Of a stretch of DNA of 26,831 nucleotides, positions 20,743 to 26,831 are shown one piece after another. Origin of the DNA: an uncultured Burkholderiales bacterium (GTDB lineage Bacteria; Pseudomonadota; Gammaproteobacteria; Burkholderiales; Burkholderiaceae_C); assembly GCA_943908475.1 (NCBI GenBank), contig CALTTG010000044.1, forward strand, positions 1-26,831, written 5' to 3'. How positions within the stretch are numbered: position 1 is the stretch's first letter; each line of letters starts with the position of its first letter. The position numbers and the translations under genes are program-made. The notes under the pieces are model-generated. The model saw nothing but the letters and a program-made list of their open reading frames with translations. It ran no database searches and was not told the origin of the DNA.

Positions 20743-20771
20743 CGTGTCTCTCCCTTGTTTGAATGGACCCC

Positions 20772-20801
20772 ATTCTGCAAAGCAAACAAGGCACTTCACA
20801 A
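20772..20801 (-). promoter_or_regulatory. Possible promoter of the PEP-CTERM gene
   Basis: On the minus strand TTGTGA (20796-20801) and CAGAAT (20772-20777) are 18 nt apart and about 30 nt upstream of the start. Moderate match to sigma-70 boxes only. Confidence 0.3.
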
Positions 20802-20832
20802 GCGAAGTTCCCGAGGACTTACCCCCGAAAAC

Positions 20833-20862
20833 GACAAAGCCCCCACAAAGGGGGGCTTTGTC
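20833..20862 (-). terminator. Intrinsic terminator downstream of yidC
   Basis: A perfect 12-bp stem, GACAAAGCCCCC (20833-20844) and GGGGGCTTTGTC (20851-20862), with a 6-nt loop lies 42 nt after the yidC stop. A short TTTT follows on the minus strand after one base. It would end the rpmH-rnpA-yidD-yidC transcript and insulate the PEP-CTERM gene. Confidence 0.8.
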
Positions 20863-20904
20863 TTCAGACCGAGGTCATCGGTCCAGCCGGTCAGATCGGC
20901 CAGC

Positions 20905-22590
20905 TCACTTGCTGGCGCCTTCGATGCTGCGGTTGATCATCCATTGCTGGGCGATCGACAAGATGTTGTTCGTCAACCAGTACAGCACCAGGCCGGCCGG
21001 GAAGAAGAAGAACATCACCGAGAACACCAAGGGCATGATCCACATCATCTTGGCCTGCAGGGGGTCCGGCGGCGTGGGGTTCAGCCAAGTCTGGATGAGG
21101 GTGGACACCGTCATCAAGGCGGGCAGCACGAAATACGGGTCCTTGATCGACAGGTCGGTGATCCAGCCGATCCAGGGTGCCTGACGGATTTCCACCGAGG
21201 CCAGCAGCACGGTGTAGAGCGCAATGAACACGGGGATCTGGATCAAGATGGGCAAGCAGCCGCCAATCGGGTTGACCTTTTCCTCGCGGTAGATCTTCAG
21301 CATTTCCTGCTGCATCTCTTGCGGCTTGTCCTTCAGGCGCTCACGCAGCTCCATGATGCGCGGGTTGATCGCCTTCATCTTGGCCATCGAGCGATAAGCG
21401 CTGGCGTTCAGGCCATAGAACGCGGCCTTGAGCAACACCACCAGGGCAATGATCGCCCAGCCCCAGTTCTGCACCACTTGGTGGATCTGGTCGAGCAGCC
21501 AGAACAGCGGCTTGGCCAAGATGGTCACCCAGCCGTAGTCCTTCACCAACTCCAGGCCCGGGGCAATCTTTTCCAGCTTCTTTTCTTCCTGAGGGCCCAC
21601 ATACAACTGGGCCTCAATCGCTTTGGTCTGCCCAGCGGCCACCTCGCCCACCGGCAGCATCATGCCCACGGTGTACAGGTTGGGGCCCACCTTGCGGGCG
21701 AAGAAATCGCGCGAACCGGTTTGCGTCTTGAGCCAGGCAGCGGCGAAGTAATGCTGCACGGTCGACACCCAGCCGTTGTCGGCCGACTTCACGAACTCGG
21801 CCTTGCCCTCTTCGATGTGGGCGTAGTCCACCTTCTGGAACTTGGCATCGGCGGTGTAGAAGGCCGCACCCGTGTACGAGGTGGGCGCGCCCAGGAAGCC
21901 CGACATGGCCGGCACCGTGCCATCGCGCTGCAACTGCACGTACCACTGCGGGTTCACGGCAGCGGCATTGGTGTTGACCACCTCCTGCTTGACGCCGACC
22001 AGGTAGCCACCACGGGGGAAGCTGTAGCTCACCACGCGCTTGACGCCACCGACCACGGCCGATTCCAGCGTGATGGTGACCACTTCTTCACCCGCCGACA
22101 GCTCATGGTCGGTGCTCACCACCGTCATGGCGGTGGTGTGGTCGGGCAAAGGACCTGCTGCCGAAACCAGACCCGATTGCGCGATTTCCGTGCGCTCGGT
22201 CGACTGATTCAAGATGGTGACCGGCTTGCTGTGGTCGTCTTGATCGGTGTGCTTGAGCAACTCCAGCTTGACGATGTTGCCGCCCAGGGTGTCCACCGTG
22301 GCGCGCACGGTGTCGGTCTTGACCACCACCAGTTCGCGCGGCTTGGCCGCCACCACCGACGATGCGCCGCTGGCGGGCAAGGCCGCCGCTTGCGTCGCTG
22401 CTGGCACGGCTGCAGAGCCGGCGGCCACAGCGGCAGAGGCCGCCTTGGCGGCATCCGCTGCAACGGCCGACGCCGAAGGCGCGGGTGCAAACATCGAAGG
22501 CTGACCGGTGTGACGCAGGTAGCCGTCCCACAGCATCAACAGTGAAAAACCGAAGATCGACCACAAGAGGGTCCGACGCATATCGTTCAT
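20905..22590 (-). CDS. yidC: Membrane protein insertase YidC
   Basis: 561 residues, close to the usual 550. N-terminal TM helix (about 5-22), an Ala-rich linker (about 36-85), the large periplasmic domain (about 90-345), and the conserved insertase core with helices from about 350 on. The core includes the hydrophilic-groove arginine region ASAYRSMAKM, the segment NPIGGCLPILIQIPVFIALY and the last helix FFPAGLVLYWLTNN. YidC inserts and folds inner-membrane proteins alone or with SecYEG. The start overlaps the yidD stop as ATGA (22587-22590); an internal ATG three codons later is an alternative. Part of the rnpA-yidD-yidC chain. Confidence 0.97.
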   Translation of the reverse strand: MNDMRRTLLWSIFGFSLLMLWDGYLRHTGQPSMFAPAPSASAVAADAAKAASAAVAAGSAAVPAATQAAALPASGASSVVAAKPRELVVVKTDTVRATVDTLGGNIVKLELLKHTDQDDHSKPVTILNQSTERTEIAQSGLVSAAGPLPDHTTAMTVVSTDHELSAGEEVVTITLESAVVGGVKRVVSYSFPRGGYLVGVKQEVVNTNAAAVNPQWYVQLQRDGTVPAMSGFLGAPTSYTGAAFYTADAKFQKVDYAHIEEGKAEFVKSADNGWVSTVQHYFAAAWLKTQTGSRDFFARKVGPNLYTVGMMLPVGEVAAGQTKAIEAQLYVGPQEEKKLEKIAPGLELVKDYGWVTILAKPLFWLLDQIHQVVQNWGWAIIALVVLLKAAFYGLNASAYRSMAKMKAINPRIMELRERLKDKPQEMQQEMLKIYREEKVNPIGGCLPILIQIPVFIALYTVLLASVEIRQAPWIGWITDLSIKDPYFVLPALMTVSTLIQTWLNPTPPDPLQAKMMWIMPLVFSVMFFFFPAGLVLYWLTNNILSIAQQWMINRSIEGASK

Positions 22591-22850
22591 GAGTGATGAC
22601 GCTCACTGGAAAGAAAGGAAAACAGACGAGGGGCCTTGTCAGGCACCGGATCATGCCCGCCATCACACCAAGGGTGACAGCGCAGCAAACGCCGGGTGGC
22701 GAGGTAGGCCCCCGCCCCACCCCCGTGACGTTCCAATGCCTCGAGGGCATAGAGCGAACACGTGGGCGTGAAACGGCAAGCCGAGCCCAGCCAGGGACTC
22801 AAGAAAAAGCGATAACCCTTGACCAGGCCGATCAGCACCGTGCGCATCAT
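22587..22850 (-). CDS. yidD: Membrane protein insertion efficiency factor YidD
   Basis: 87 residues with the family hallmarks: LIGLVKGYRFFLSPWLGSACRF, the cysteine-containing PTCSLYALEALERHG, and RLLRCHPWCDGGHDPVP. It is a small, inner-membrane-associated amphipathic protein that assists YidC. Both ends are coupled: ATGA overlaps with rnpA (22847-22850) and with yidC (22587-22590). A second ATG directly follows the first. Confidence 0.95.
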   Translation of the reverse strand: MMRTVLIGLVKGYRFFLSPWLGSACRFTPTCSLYALEALERHGGGAGAYLATRRLLRCHPWCDGGHDPVPDKAPRLFSFLSSERHHS

Positions 22851-23374
22851 GCCTTGCCTCCGCGCTGGCCCCGATCGTGGGGAGCCACAAAGCCCTTTTC
22901 ACACTGGGCCAGCAAAGACAGTATTTCTTGACGCACCGATTGCTTGAGCGGCTCCGAGGCCGCGCTGGGCCAGTCGGCCTTGGCATACGGCGCACGCAAG
23001 CGAAGCACCCAGTTGCCCACTGGGCGCTGCTCGTGCAGCCAACCCGCAGCCTCGAGGGCCGGGGCGTGCAGGCGAAACAATTCCCGAGCCTGATGCTTGA
23101 TCAAGGACCGGGTCACCGAACGACGGGCCATTTTCTTGGGCACGACCAAGCCCAGGCGCCACACCCGATGGTGAGTGCACACTTCATCCACAGGCTCAAC
23201 CTCTTCGTTGACCGGGTCTGTTGACAAGTGCCGGGTGCGCACCAAAGAAGGCACCGCAAAATGCACCACGAAATGCGCACTGCGGGCCACGGGACGGGTC
23301 CCGAGGGCCTGCTGAAAGTCGACCGAAGCCAAACGAGGCTTCAAAGCCAGAGGACTCAGCCGAGTGGTGGGCAC
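22847..23374 (-). CDS. rnpA: Ribonuclease P protein component
   Basis: 175 residues, longer than the usual 110-150. The core WRLGLVVPKKMARRSVTRSL is the signature region of the RNase P protein, which aids the RnpB RNA in maturing tRNA 5' ends. The canonical RNR-type motif (RN.IKR) reads RSLIKH here (89-94), so two normally conserved positions differ. An acidic insertion lies at about 46-70, and there is a C-terminal extension rich in basic and Gly residues. The likely start is GTG 23374: it gives a proper N terminus (LKPRLASVDFQQALG), but no clear ribosome site is visible. It lies 146 nt after rpmH and overlaps yidD by ATGA. Confidence 0.9.
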   Translation of the reverse strand: MPTTRLSPLALKPRLASVDFQQALGTRPVARSAHFVVHFAVPSLVRTRHLSTDPVNEEVEPVDEVCTHHRVWRLGLVVPKKMARRSVTRSLIKHQARELFRLHAPALEAAGWLHEQRPVGNWVLRLRAPYAKADWPSAASEPLKQSVRQEILSLLAQCEKGFVAPHDRGQRGGKA

Positions 23375-23425
23375 GGTGACGTGGTGGGGCCAAAGCCCAA
23401 AAAGTTCAGGCTGCCGGAGCGGTCA

Positions 23426-23515
23426 CCGACCTTGGTCGGACACCCTCGGACAGCCTGCAGGCGTGACAGCACGAGGCTGTCGCATCAAGGAGCATGCAAC
23501 CGGGACCAGCCCGGT
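23426..23515 (-). other. Three consecutive hairpins between rpmH and rnpA
   Basis: Within the 146-nt gap are ACCGGG/CCCGGT (23499-23504 and 23510-23515), GACAGC/GCTGTC (23465-23470 and 23476-23481) and CCGACC/GGTCGG (23426-23431 and 23434-23439), all perfect 6-bp stems. None is followed by a strong U-tract. They may be processing or attenuation elements that lower rnpA relative to rpmH. Confidence 0.45.
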
Positions 23516-23520
23516 CGAAC

Positions 23521-23655
23521 TCAGACGGCCAGACGCTTGCGGCCCTTGGCGCGACGGGCGTTGATGACGCGGCGGCCGCCCTTGGTCTTCATGCGGACCA
23601 GGAAGCCGTGGGTGCGAGCGCGGCGGGTTTTGGAAGGTTGGTACGTACGCTTCAT
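23521..23655 (-). CDS. rpmH: 50S ribosomal protein L34
   Basis: 44 residues, reading MKRTYQPSKTRRARTHGF and on to GRKRLAV, a full-length match to bacterial L34 including the very basic composition. AAGGA lies 6 nt before the ATG. It is the first gene of the rpmH-rnpA-yidD-yidC unit and is divergent from dnaA. A good sigma-70 promoter is visible about 170-195 nt upstream. Confidence 0.98.
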   Translation of the reverse strand: MKRTYQPSKTRRARTHGFLVRMKTKGGRRVINARRAKGRKRLAV

Positions 23656-23822
23656 GATGAATCCTTCAGACCACTGTCATGGAACGAGCCATCAGCAGCC
23701 TTCTGTCGTTGATCTGATCGGGCCCTGGCGCAGCCCAACGCCGCGCCCAAACCCATTTGTTGGAACGCTTGCGAAACGATTGCCGCAAGCGCATCGAAAC
23801 CCCGCAAAGGGTCGAACACGCG

Positions 23823-23851
23823 ATTACAACAGACATTTCGTCAAGCGTCAA
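23823..23851 (-). promoter_or_regulatory. Sigma-70 promoter of rpmH
   Basis: On the minus strand TTGACG (23846-23851) and TGTAAT (23823-23828) are exactly 17 nt apart, a strong match to the -35/-10 consensus, giving a leader of about 160 nt. Confidence 0.6.
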
Positions 23852-23884
23852 CCACTTGCCTGGGGTCACGCCCAGCAAAAAGTC

Positions 23885-23893
23885 TGTGGATAA
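23885..23893 (-). promoter_or_regulatory. DnaA box (consensus)
   Basis: TTATCCACA on the minus strand, a perfect consensus box, 63 nt upstream of the dnaA start. Confidence 0.8.
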
Positions 23894-23920
23894 GCTGTCA
23901 GCAACCTGCCGTCCAGGGCT

Positions 23921-23926
23921 TAGAAT
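23921..23926 (+). promoter_or_regulatory. Probable -10 box of dnaA
   Basis: TAGAAT, 30 nt before the dnaA start codon. No convincing TTGACA-like -35 box stands at the right distance, so activation or a weak promoter is possible. Confidence 0.4.
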
Positions 23927-23945
23927 CTGCGGCCCGAAAGAGGAC

Positions 23946-23954
23946 TTGTCCACA
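23946..23954 (+). promoter_or_regulatory. DnaA box overlapping the dnaA translation start region
   Basis: TTGTCCACA (one mismatch to TTATCCACA) ends 2 nt before ATG 23957. Binding here would sit on the leader of dnaA and fits autoregulation. Confidence 0.6.
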
Positions 23955-23956
23955 CC

Positions 23957-25540
23957 ATGAGCGCCGCCGATTCCAGCCCCGAACTCACCTCCGACACCGG
24001 CATGGCAGCGTTGTGGACCCAGTGTCATGACCGGCTGCGGGCCGAGTTGCCCGAGCAGCAGTTCAACACCTGGATCAAGCCGCTGCCGCCCGCCACCGTG
24101 AACCTCGACGACGAAGGCACCGTGGTGATCGACCTCAAGGTGCCCAACCGCTTCATCCTCGATTGGGTGCGCACCCAATACAGCGCTCGACTGGAAGCCA
24201 TCTTGGGCGAGCTGGTGGGTGGGCCGTTCCGGCTCGACATCGCCTTGGGCCAGCGTGCCCCCGCCACGGCGCCCACCTCGGCCTTGCGACCCGCCCATGC
24301 GGCAGGCCGCCTCATGCCGTCCAACGCGGCCGTGAACCTGCAGCCCCAGTCGCTGGCGGCACGCGCGGCCGCTTCGGCCGCCAGCAGCGAACAGGCCATC
24401 AACCCGCTGCCGCCGAGCGCCGGGCCCCACATGGTCACGCTCGACAGCCTGCAGCCCCAGCACCCGCACCTGGCCATGCCTGGCGGTGCACAGCCTCGAC
24501 GCAGCGGCGACACACCCCAGGTGATGGGCCTGAATTCGGCCCTCACCTTCGACAACCTGGTGCCCGGTCGGGCCAACCAGATGGCGCGCACCGCGGCGCT
24601 GCACGTGGCGGGCAGCCCCGGGCACATGTACAACCCGCTGTTCATCTACGGCGGCGTGGGCCTGGGCAAGACCCATTTGATGAACGCCGTGGGCAACCAG
24701 TTGCTCAAAGACAAGCCCGATGCCCGCATCCTGTACCTGCACGCTGAAAAATTCATCAGCGACGTGGTCAAGAACTACCAACGCAAAACGTTCGACGAGC
24801 TCAAGGCCAAGTACCACAGCCTCGACCTGCTGCTGATCGACGACGTGCAGTTCTTCGCCGGCAAAGACCGCACCCAAGAAGAGTTCTTCAACGCCTTCGA
24901 AGCTTTGCTGGCCAAGAAAGCGCACATCATCATGACGTCAGACACCTACCCCAAGGGTCTGGCCAACATCGATGAACGCCTGACCTCGCGCTTCGACTCG
25001 GGCCTGACCGTGGCCATTGAGCCGCCCGAGCTGGAAATGCGCGTGGCCATCTTGATCAAGAAAGCCGGGCAGGAAGGCATCGAGATGCCCGAGGACGTGG
25101 CCTTCTTCGTGGCCAAAAACGTGCGCGCCAACGTGCGTGAACTCGAAGGTGCCCTGCGCAAGGTGCTGGCCTTTGCCAAGTTCAGCCACAAGGAAATCAC
25201 CATCAACCTGGCGCGCGAGGCCCTCAAAGACCTGCTGTCGATCCAGAACCGCCAGATTTCGGTGGAAAACATCCAAAAGACCGTGGCCGACTTCTACAAG
25301 ATCAAAGTGGCCGACATGTACAGCAAGAAACGCCCGGCCTCGATCGCTCGCCCCCGTCAGATCGCCATGTACCTGGCCAAAGAGCTGACGCAAAAGAGCC
25401 TGCCGGAAATCGGCGAGCTCTTCGGAGGGCGAGACCACACCACCGTGCTGCACGCCGTGCGCAAGATCATGGGCGAGCGCGGCAAAGACAGCGAACTCAA
25501 CCAACAGCTCCACGTGCTGGAACAGACCTTGAAAGGCTGA
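23957..25540 (+). CDS. dnaA: Chromosomal replication initiator protein DnaA
   Basis: 527 residues, long for the family because of domain II. Domain I (about 16-95) has LWTQCHDRLRAELPEQQFNTW. Domain II (about 96-195) is a low-complexity Ala/Pro-rich linker. Domain III (AAA+) has Walker A GGVGLGKTH (232-240), Walker B LLLIDDVQFF and sensor motifs. Domain IV has the DNA-binding GGRDHTTVLHAVRKI signature. DnaA-ATP binds the boxes at oriC and opens the duplex. The nearest purine-rich ribosome site, AGAGGA, is about 12 nt upstream, rather far. Transcribed divergently from rpmH and followed by an intrinsic terminator. Confidence 0.98.
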   Translation: MSAADSSPELTSDTGMAALWTQCHDRLRAELPEQQFNTWIKPLPPATVNLDDEGTVVIDLKVPNRFILDWVRTQYSARLEAILGELVGGPFRLDIALGQRAPATAPTSALRPAHAAGRLMPSNAAVNLQPQSLAARAAASAASSEQAINPLPPSAGPHMVTLDSLQPQHPHLAMPGGAQPRRSGDTPQVMGLNSALTFDNLVPGRANQMARTAALHVAGSPGHMYNPLFIYGGVGLGKTHLMNAVGNQLLKDKPDARILYLHAEKFISDVVKNYQRKTFDELKAKYHSLDLLLIDDVQFFAGKDRTQEEFFNAFEALLAKKAHIIMTSDTYPKGLANIDERLTSRFDSGLTVAIEPPELEMRVAILIKKAGQEGIEMPEDVAFFVAKNVRANVRELEGALRKVLAFAKFSHKEITINLAREALKDLLSIQNRQISVENIQKTVADFYKIKVADMYSKKRPASIARPRQIAMYLAKELTQKSLPEIGELFGGRDHTTVLHAVRKIMGERGKDSELNQQLHVLEQTLKG

Positions 25541-25552
25541 TTCAAGACGCGC

Positions 25553-25574
25553 AGAGGCTTCGGCCTCTTTTTTT
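25553..25574 (+). terminator. Intrinsic terminator after dnaA
   Basis: AGAGGC (25553-25558), TTCG tetraloop, GCCTCT (25563-25568), then a run of T to 25574. A textbook terminator 12 nt after the dnaA stop. It implies that dnaN is largely expressed from its own promoter. Confidence 0.9.
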
Positions 25575-25797
25575 GACCCCTGTCAAGTCAACAAAGTTGT
25601 GGATAAAAAAAGGACAAGCACCCGGTTGTCCACAGCCCTCGAAGTTTTGCCAAAGTTGTTGTCTGTTGTCCCCAATTGCCCAACCCCATTGACCCACAGA
25701 CTTGTCCTTGGGCTAAAGCATTGATAGAACGAGACAAAATAGCGTTGTTCACAAAAAGAGCCGCCCTCTACTACAACGACCAATTTGAAAGACAGAA
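25575..25797. other. Candidate oriC (dnaA-dnaN intergenic region)
   Basis: This gap is visibly more AT-rich than its surroundings and contains a cluster of DnaA boxes: a consensus box on the minus strand (TGTGGATAA, 25598-25606), TTGTCCACA (25626-25634, one mismatch), TTGTCCCCA (25666-25674, two mismatches) and TTGTTCACA (25745-25753, two mismatches). An A-run follows the first box, and an AT-rich tract with ACAAAATAG near 25734-25743 could be the unwinding element. The dnaA-dnaN gap is a common oriC site. A possible TTGACC/GCTAAA promoter for dnaN starts near 25690. Confidence 0.6.
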
Positions 25798-26831
25798 ATG
25801 ATTGTGTTGAAAGAAGCCCAGGAAAAAGTCCTTTCGGCCTTGCAATCGGTCAGCGGCATCGTTGAAAGACGTCACACCTTGCCGATCCTGGCCAATGTGC
25901 TGATCCGCAAGAAGGGGCCTGAGGTGGAACTCATCTCCAGCGACCTGGAGATCCAGATCCGCACCAAGGCCCACCTGGGCGGTGACGACAGCGACTACGC
26001 CACCACCGTGGGGGCCAAGAAGCTGGGCGACATCCTCAAGAGCCTGCCCAGCGACCAGGTCGTGTCGCTCACGGCGAATCAGAACAAAGTGACCTTGCAG
26101 GGCGGCAAGAGCAAATTTGTGCTTCAAACCTTGCCTGCGGAAGACTTCCCCCTGGTGCAAGAAGCGGCTGACTTCGGCCCGGCCTTCAGCGTTCCTCAAA
26201 AAACCCTGAAGATGCTGATCGGGCAGGTGCACTTCGCCATGGCGGTGCACGACATCCGCTACTACCTCAACGGCATCCTGTTCGTGGCCGAAGGCAACAG
26301 CCTGACCCTGGTGGCCACCGACGGCCACCGCCTGGCCCTGGCCCAGGCCACGTTGGAAGTCGACATGCCCAAGCAGGAAGTCATCCTGCCGCGCAAGACG
26401 GTGCTGGAGCTGCAGCGCCTGCTCAAGGACGACGGCAAGGGCGAAGAAGAAAAACTCATCGAAATGCAGTTCGCCGGCAACCAGGCCAAGTTCCGCTTCG
26501 GTGAGCTGGAGTTCGTGACCAAGCTGGTCGAGGGCAAGTTCCCCGACTACAACCGCGTCATCCCCAAGAACCACAAGCACCACATCACCTTGGGCCGCAC
26601 CACCTTGCTGGCCTCGCTGCAACGTGCGGCCATCTTGACCAGCGAAAAGTTCAAAGGCGTGCGCCTGAACTTCGCCCCGGGCGTCTTGGGCATTGCCTCC
26701 AGCAACGCCGAACAGGAAGAGGCCAAGGAAGAGCTCGAAATCGACTACGGTGGCGACACCTTCGAGATCGGCTTCAACGTGGGCTACCTGATGGACGTGC
26801 TGGCCAACATGAGCCAGGACATGGTGACCGT
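25798..26831 (+). CDS. dnaN: DNA polymerase III beta subunit (sliding clamp), 5' part
   Basis: The frame runs from ATG 25798 through the window end: 344 codons of about 368 expected, so only the last 25 or so residues are missing. It starts MIVLKEAQEKVLSALQSVSG and shows RRHTLPILANVLI, the DGHRLALAQ region and LVEGKFPDYNRVIP, all typical of the beta clamp. It forms a dimeric ring that tethers polymerase III to DNA and docks many repair and replication proteins. The ribosome site is weak (GAAAGACAG). It is separated from dnaA by a terminator and the candidate oriC. Confidence 0.97.
   Translation, partial: MIVLKEAQEKVLSALQSVSGIVERRHTLPILANVLIRKKGPEVELISSDLEIQIRTKAHLGGDDSDYATTVGAKKLGDILKSLPSDQVVSLTANQNKVTLQGGKSKFVLQTLPAEDFPLVQEAADFGPAFSVPQKTLKMLIGQVHFAMAVHDIRYYLNGILFVAEGNSLTLVATDGHRLALAQATLEVDMPKQEVILPRKTVLELQRLLKDDGKGEEEKLIEMQFAGNQAKFRFGELEFVTKLVEGKFPDYNRVIPKNHKHHITLGRTTLLASLQRAAILTSEKFKGVRLNFAPGVLGIASSNAEQEEAKEELEIDYGGDTFEIGFNVGYLMDVLANMSQDMVT

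Larger units (their letters stand above)
23656..23956. promoter_or_regulatory. rpmH-dnaA divergent intergenic region
   Basis: 301 bases without a gene. It contains the rpmH promoter (23823-23851), a perfect 8-bp hairpin in the rpmH leader (CGCTTGCG 23766-23773, CGCAAGCG 23784-23791), a consensus DnaA box (23885-23893), a probable dnaA -10 box (23921-23926) and a near-consensus DnaA box touching the dnaA start (23946-23954). It is a control region for both operons and a possible part of oriC. Confidence 0.75.

Noticed and set aside
20161..22545. A 794-codon plus-strand frame opposite yidC and the PEP-CTERM gene
   Set aside because: Composition typical of an antisense frame (His, Gln and Arg rich), and yidC is certain on the other strand.

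Overview
The window is chromosomal DNA around a replication origin. It is high-GC, and the gene order yidC-yidD-rnpA-rpmH, divergent from dnaA-dnaN, together with the RpmH sequence and a Burkholderiales-type porin, suggests a betaproteobacterium of the order Burkholderiales (Comamonadaceae or a Leptothrix/Rubrivivax/Aquabacterium-like relative). A PEP-CTERM sorted protein fits the environmental, biofilm-forming members of that group. The genus cannot be fixed from the sequence alone.

Left part (1-6777): the 3' part of a KefB-type cation/proton antiporter, then a signalling block. The block holds a large hybrid histidine kinase (Cache-like sensor, two PAS-like regions, HisKA, HATPase, two receiver domains, HPt) converging on a two-gene unit that encodes a stand-alone cyclic-nucleotide-binding-domain protein and a REC-HD-GYP response regulator, a probable c-di-GMP phosphodiesterase. 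The kinase and HD-GYP genes overlap at their 3' ends by 44 bp.

Middle part (6872-20742): mnmE is translationally coupled to an upstream sterol desaturase/fatty-acid hydroxylase-type gene. Next comes a seven-gene minus-strand unit: ABC ATPase, Tat-exported binding protein, outer-membrane porin, two permeases, FCD-type GntR regulator, and an Asp/Glu/hydantoin-racemase-like protein whose second catalytic cysteine is a glycine. Upstream of this unit, in the divergent gap, lies a striking operator: three TTGTAT(A/G)CAA palindromes inside a perfect 18-bp inverted repeat, a good candidate target for the operon's own GntR protein. Divergent from it are a DUF1800 lipoprotein and a DUF1501 Tat substrate, tail-to-tail with a PEP-CTERM protein gene of visibly lower GC. 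This roughly 11.6-kb block sits where yidC and mnmE are commonly close neighbours, so it looks like an accessory insertion into the origin-proximal cluster.

Right part (20905-26831): rpmH, rnpA, yidD and yidC on the minus strand (the last three chained by ATGA overlaps), and dnaA and the 5' part of dnaN on the plus strand. DnaA boxes lie in the rpmH-dnaA gap and cluster in the dnaA-dnaN gap, the likelier oriC. A clear intrinsic terminator separates dnaA from dnaN. No rRNA, tRNA, CRISPR array or insertion sequence was recognised.
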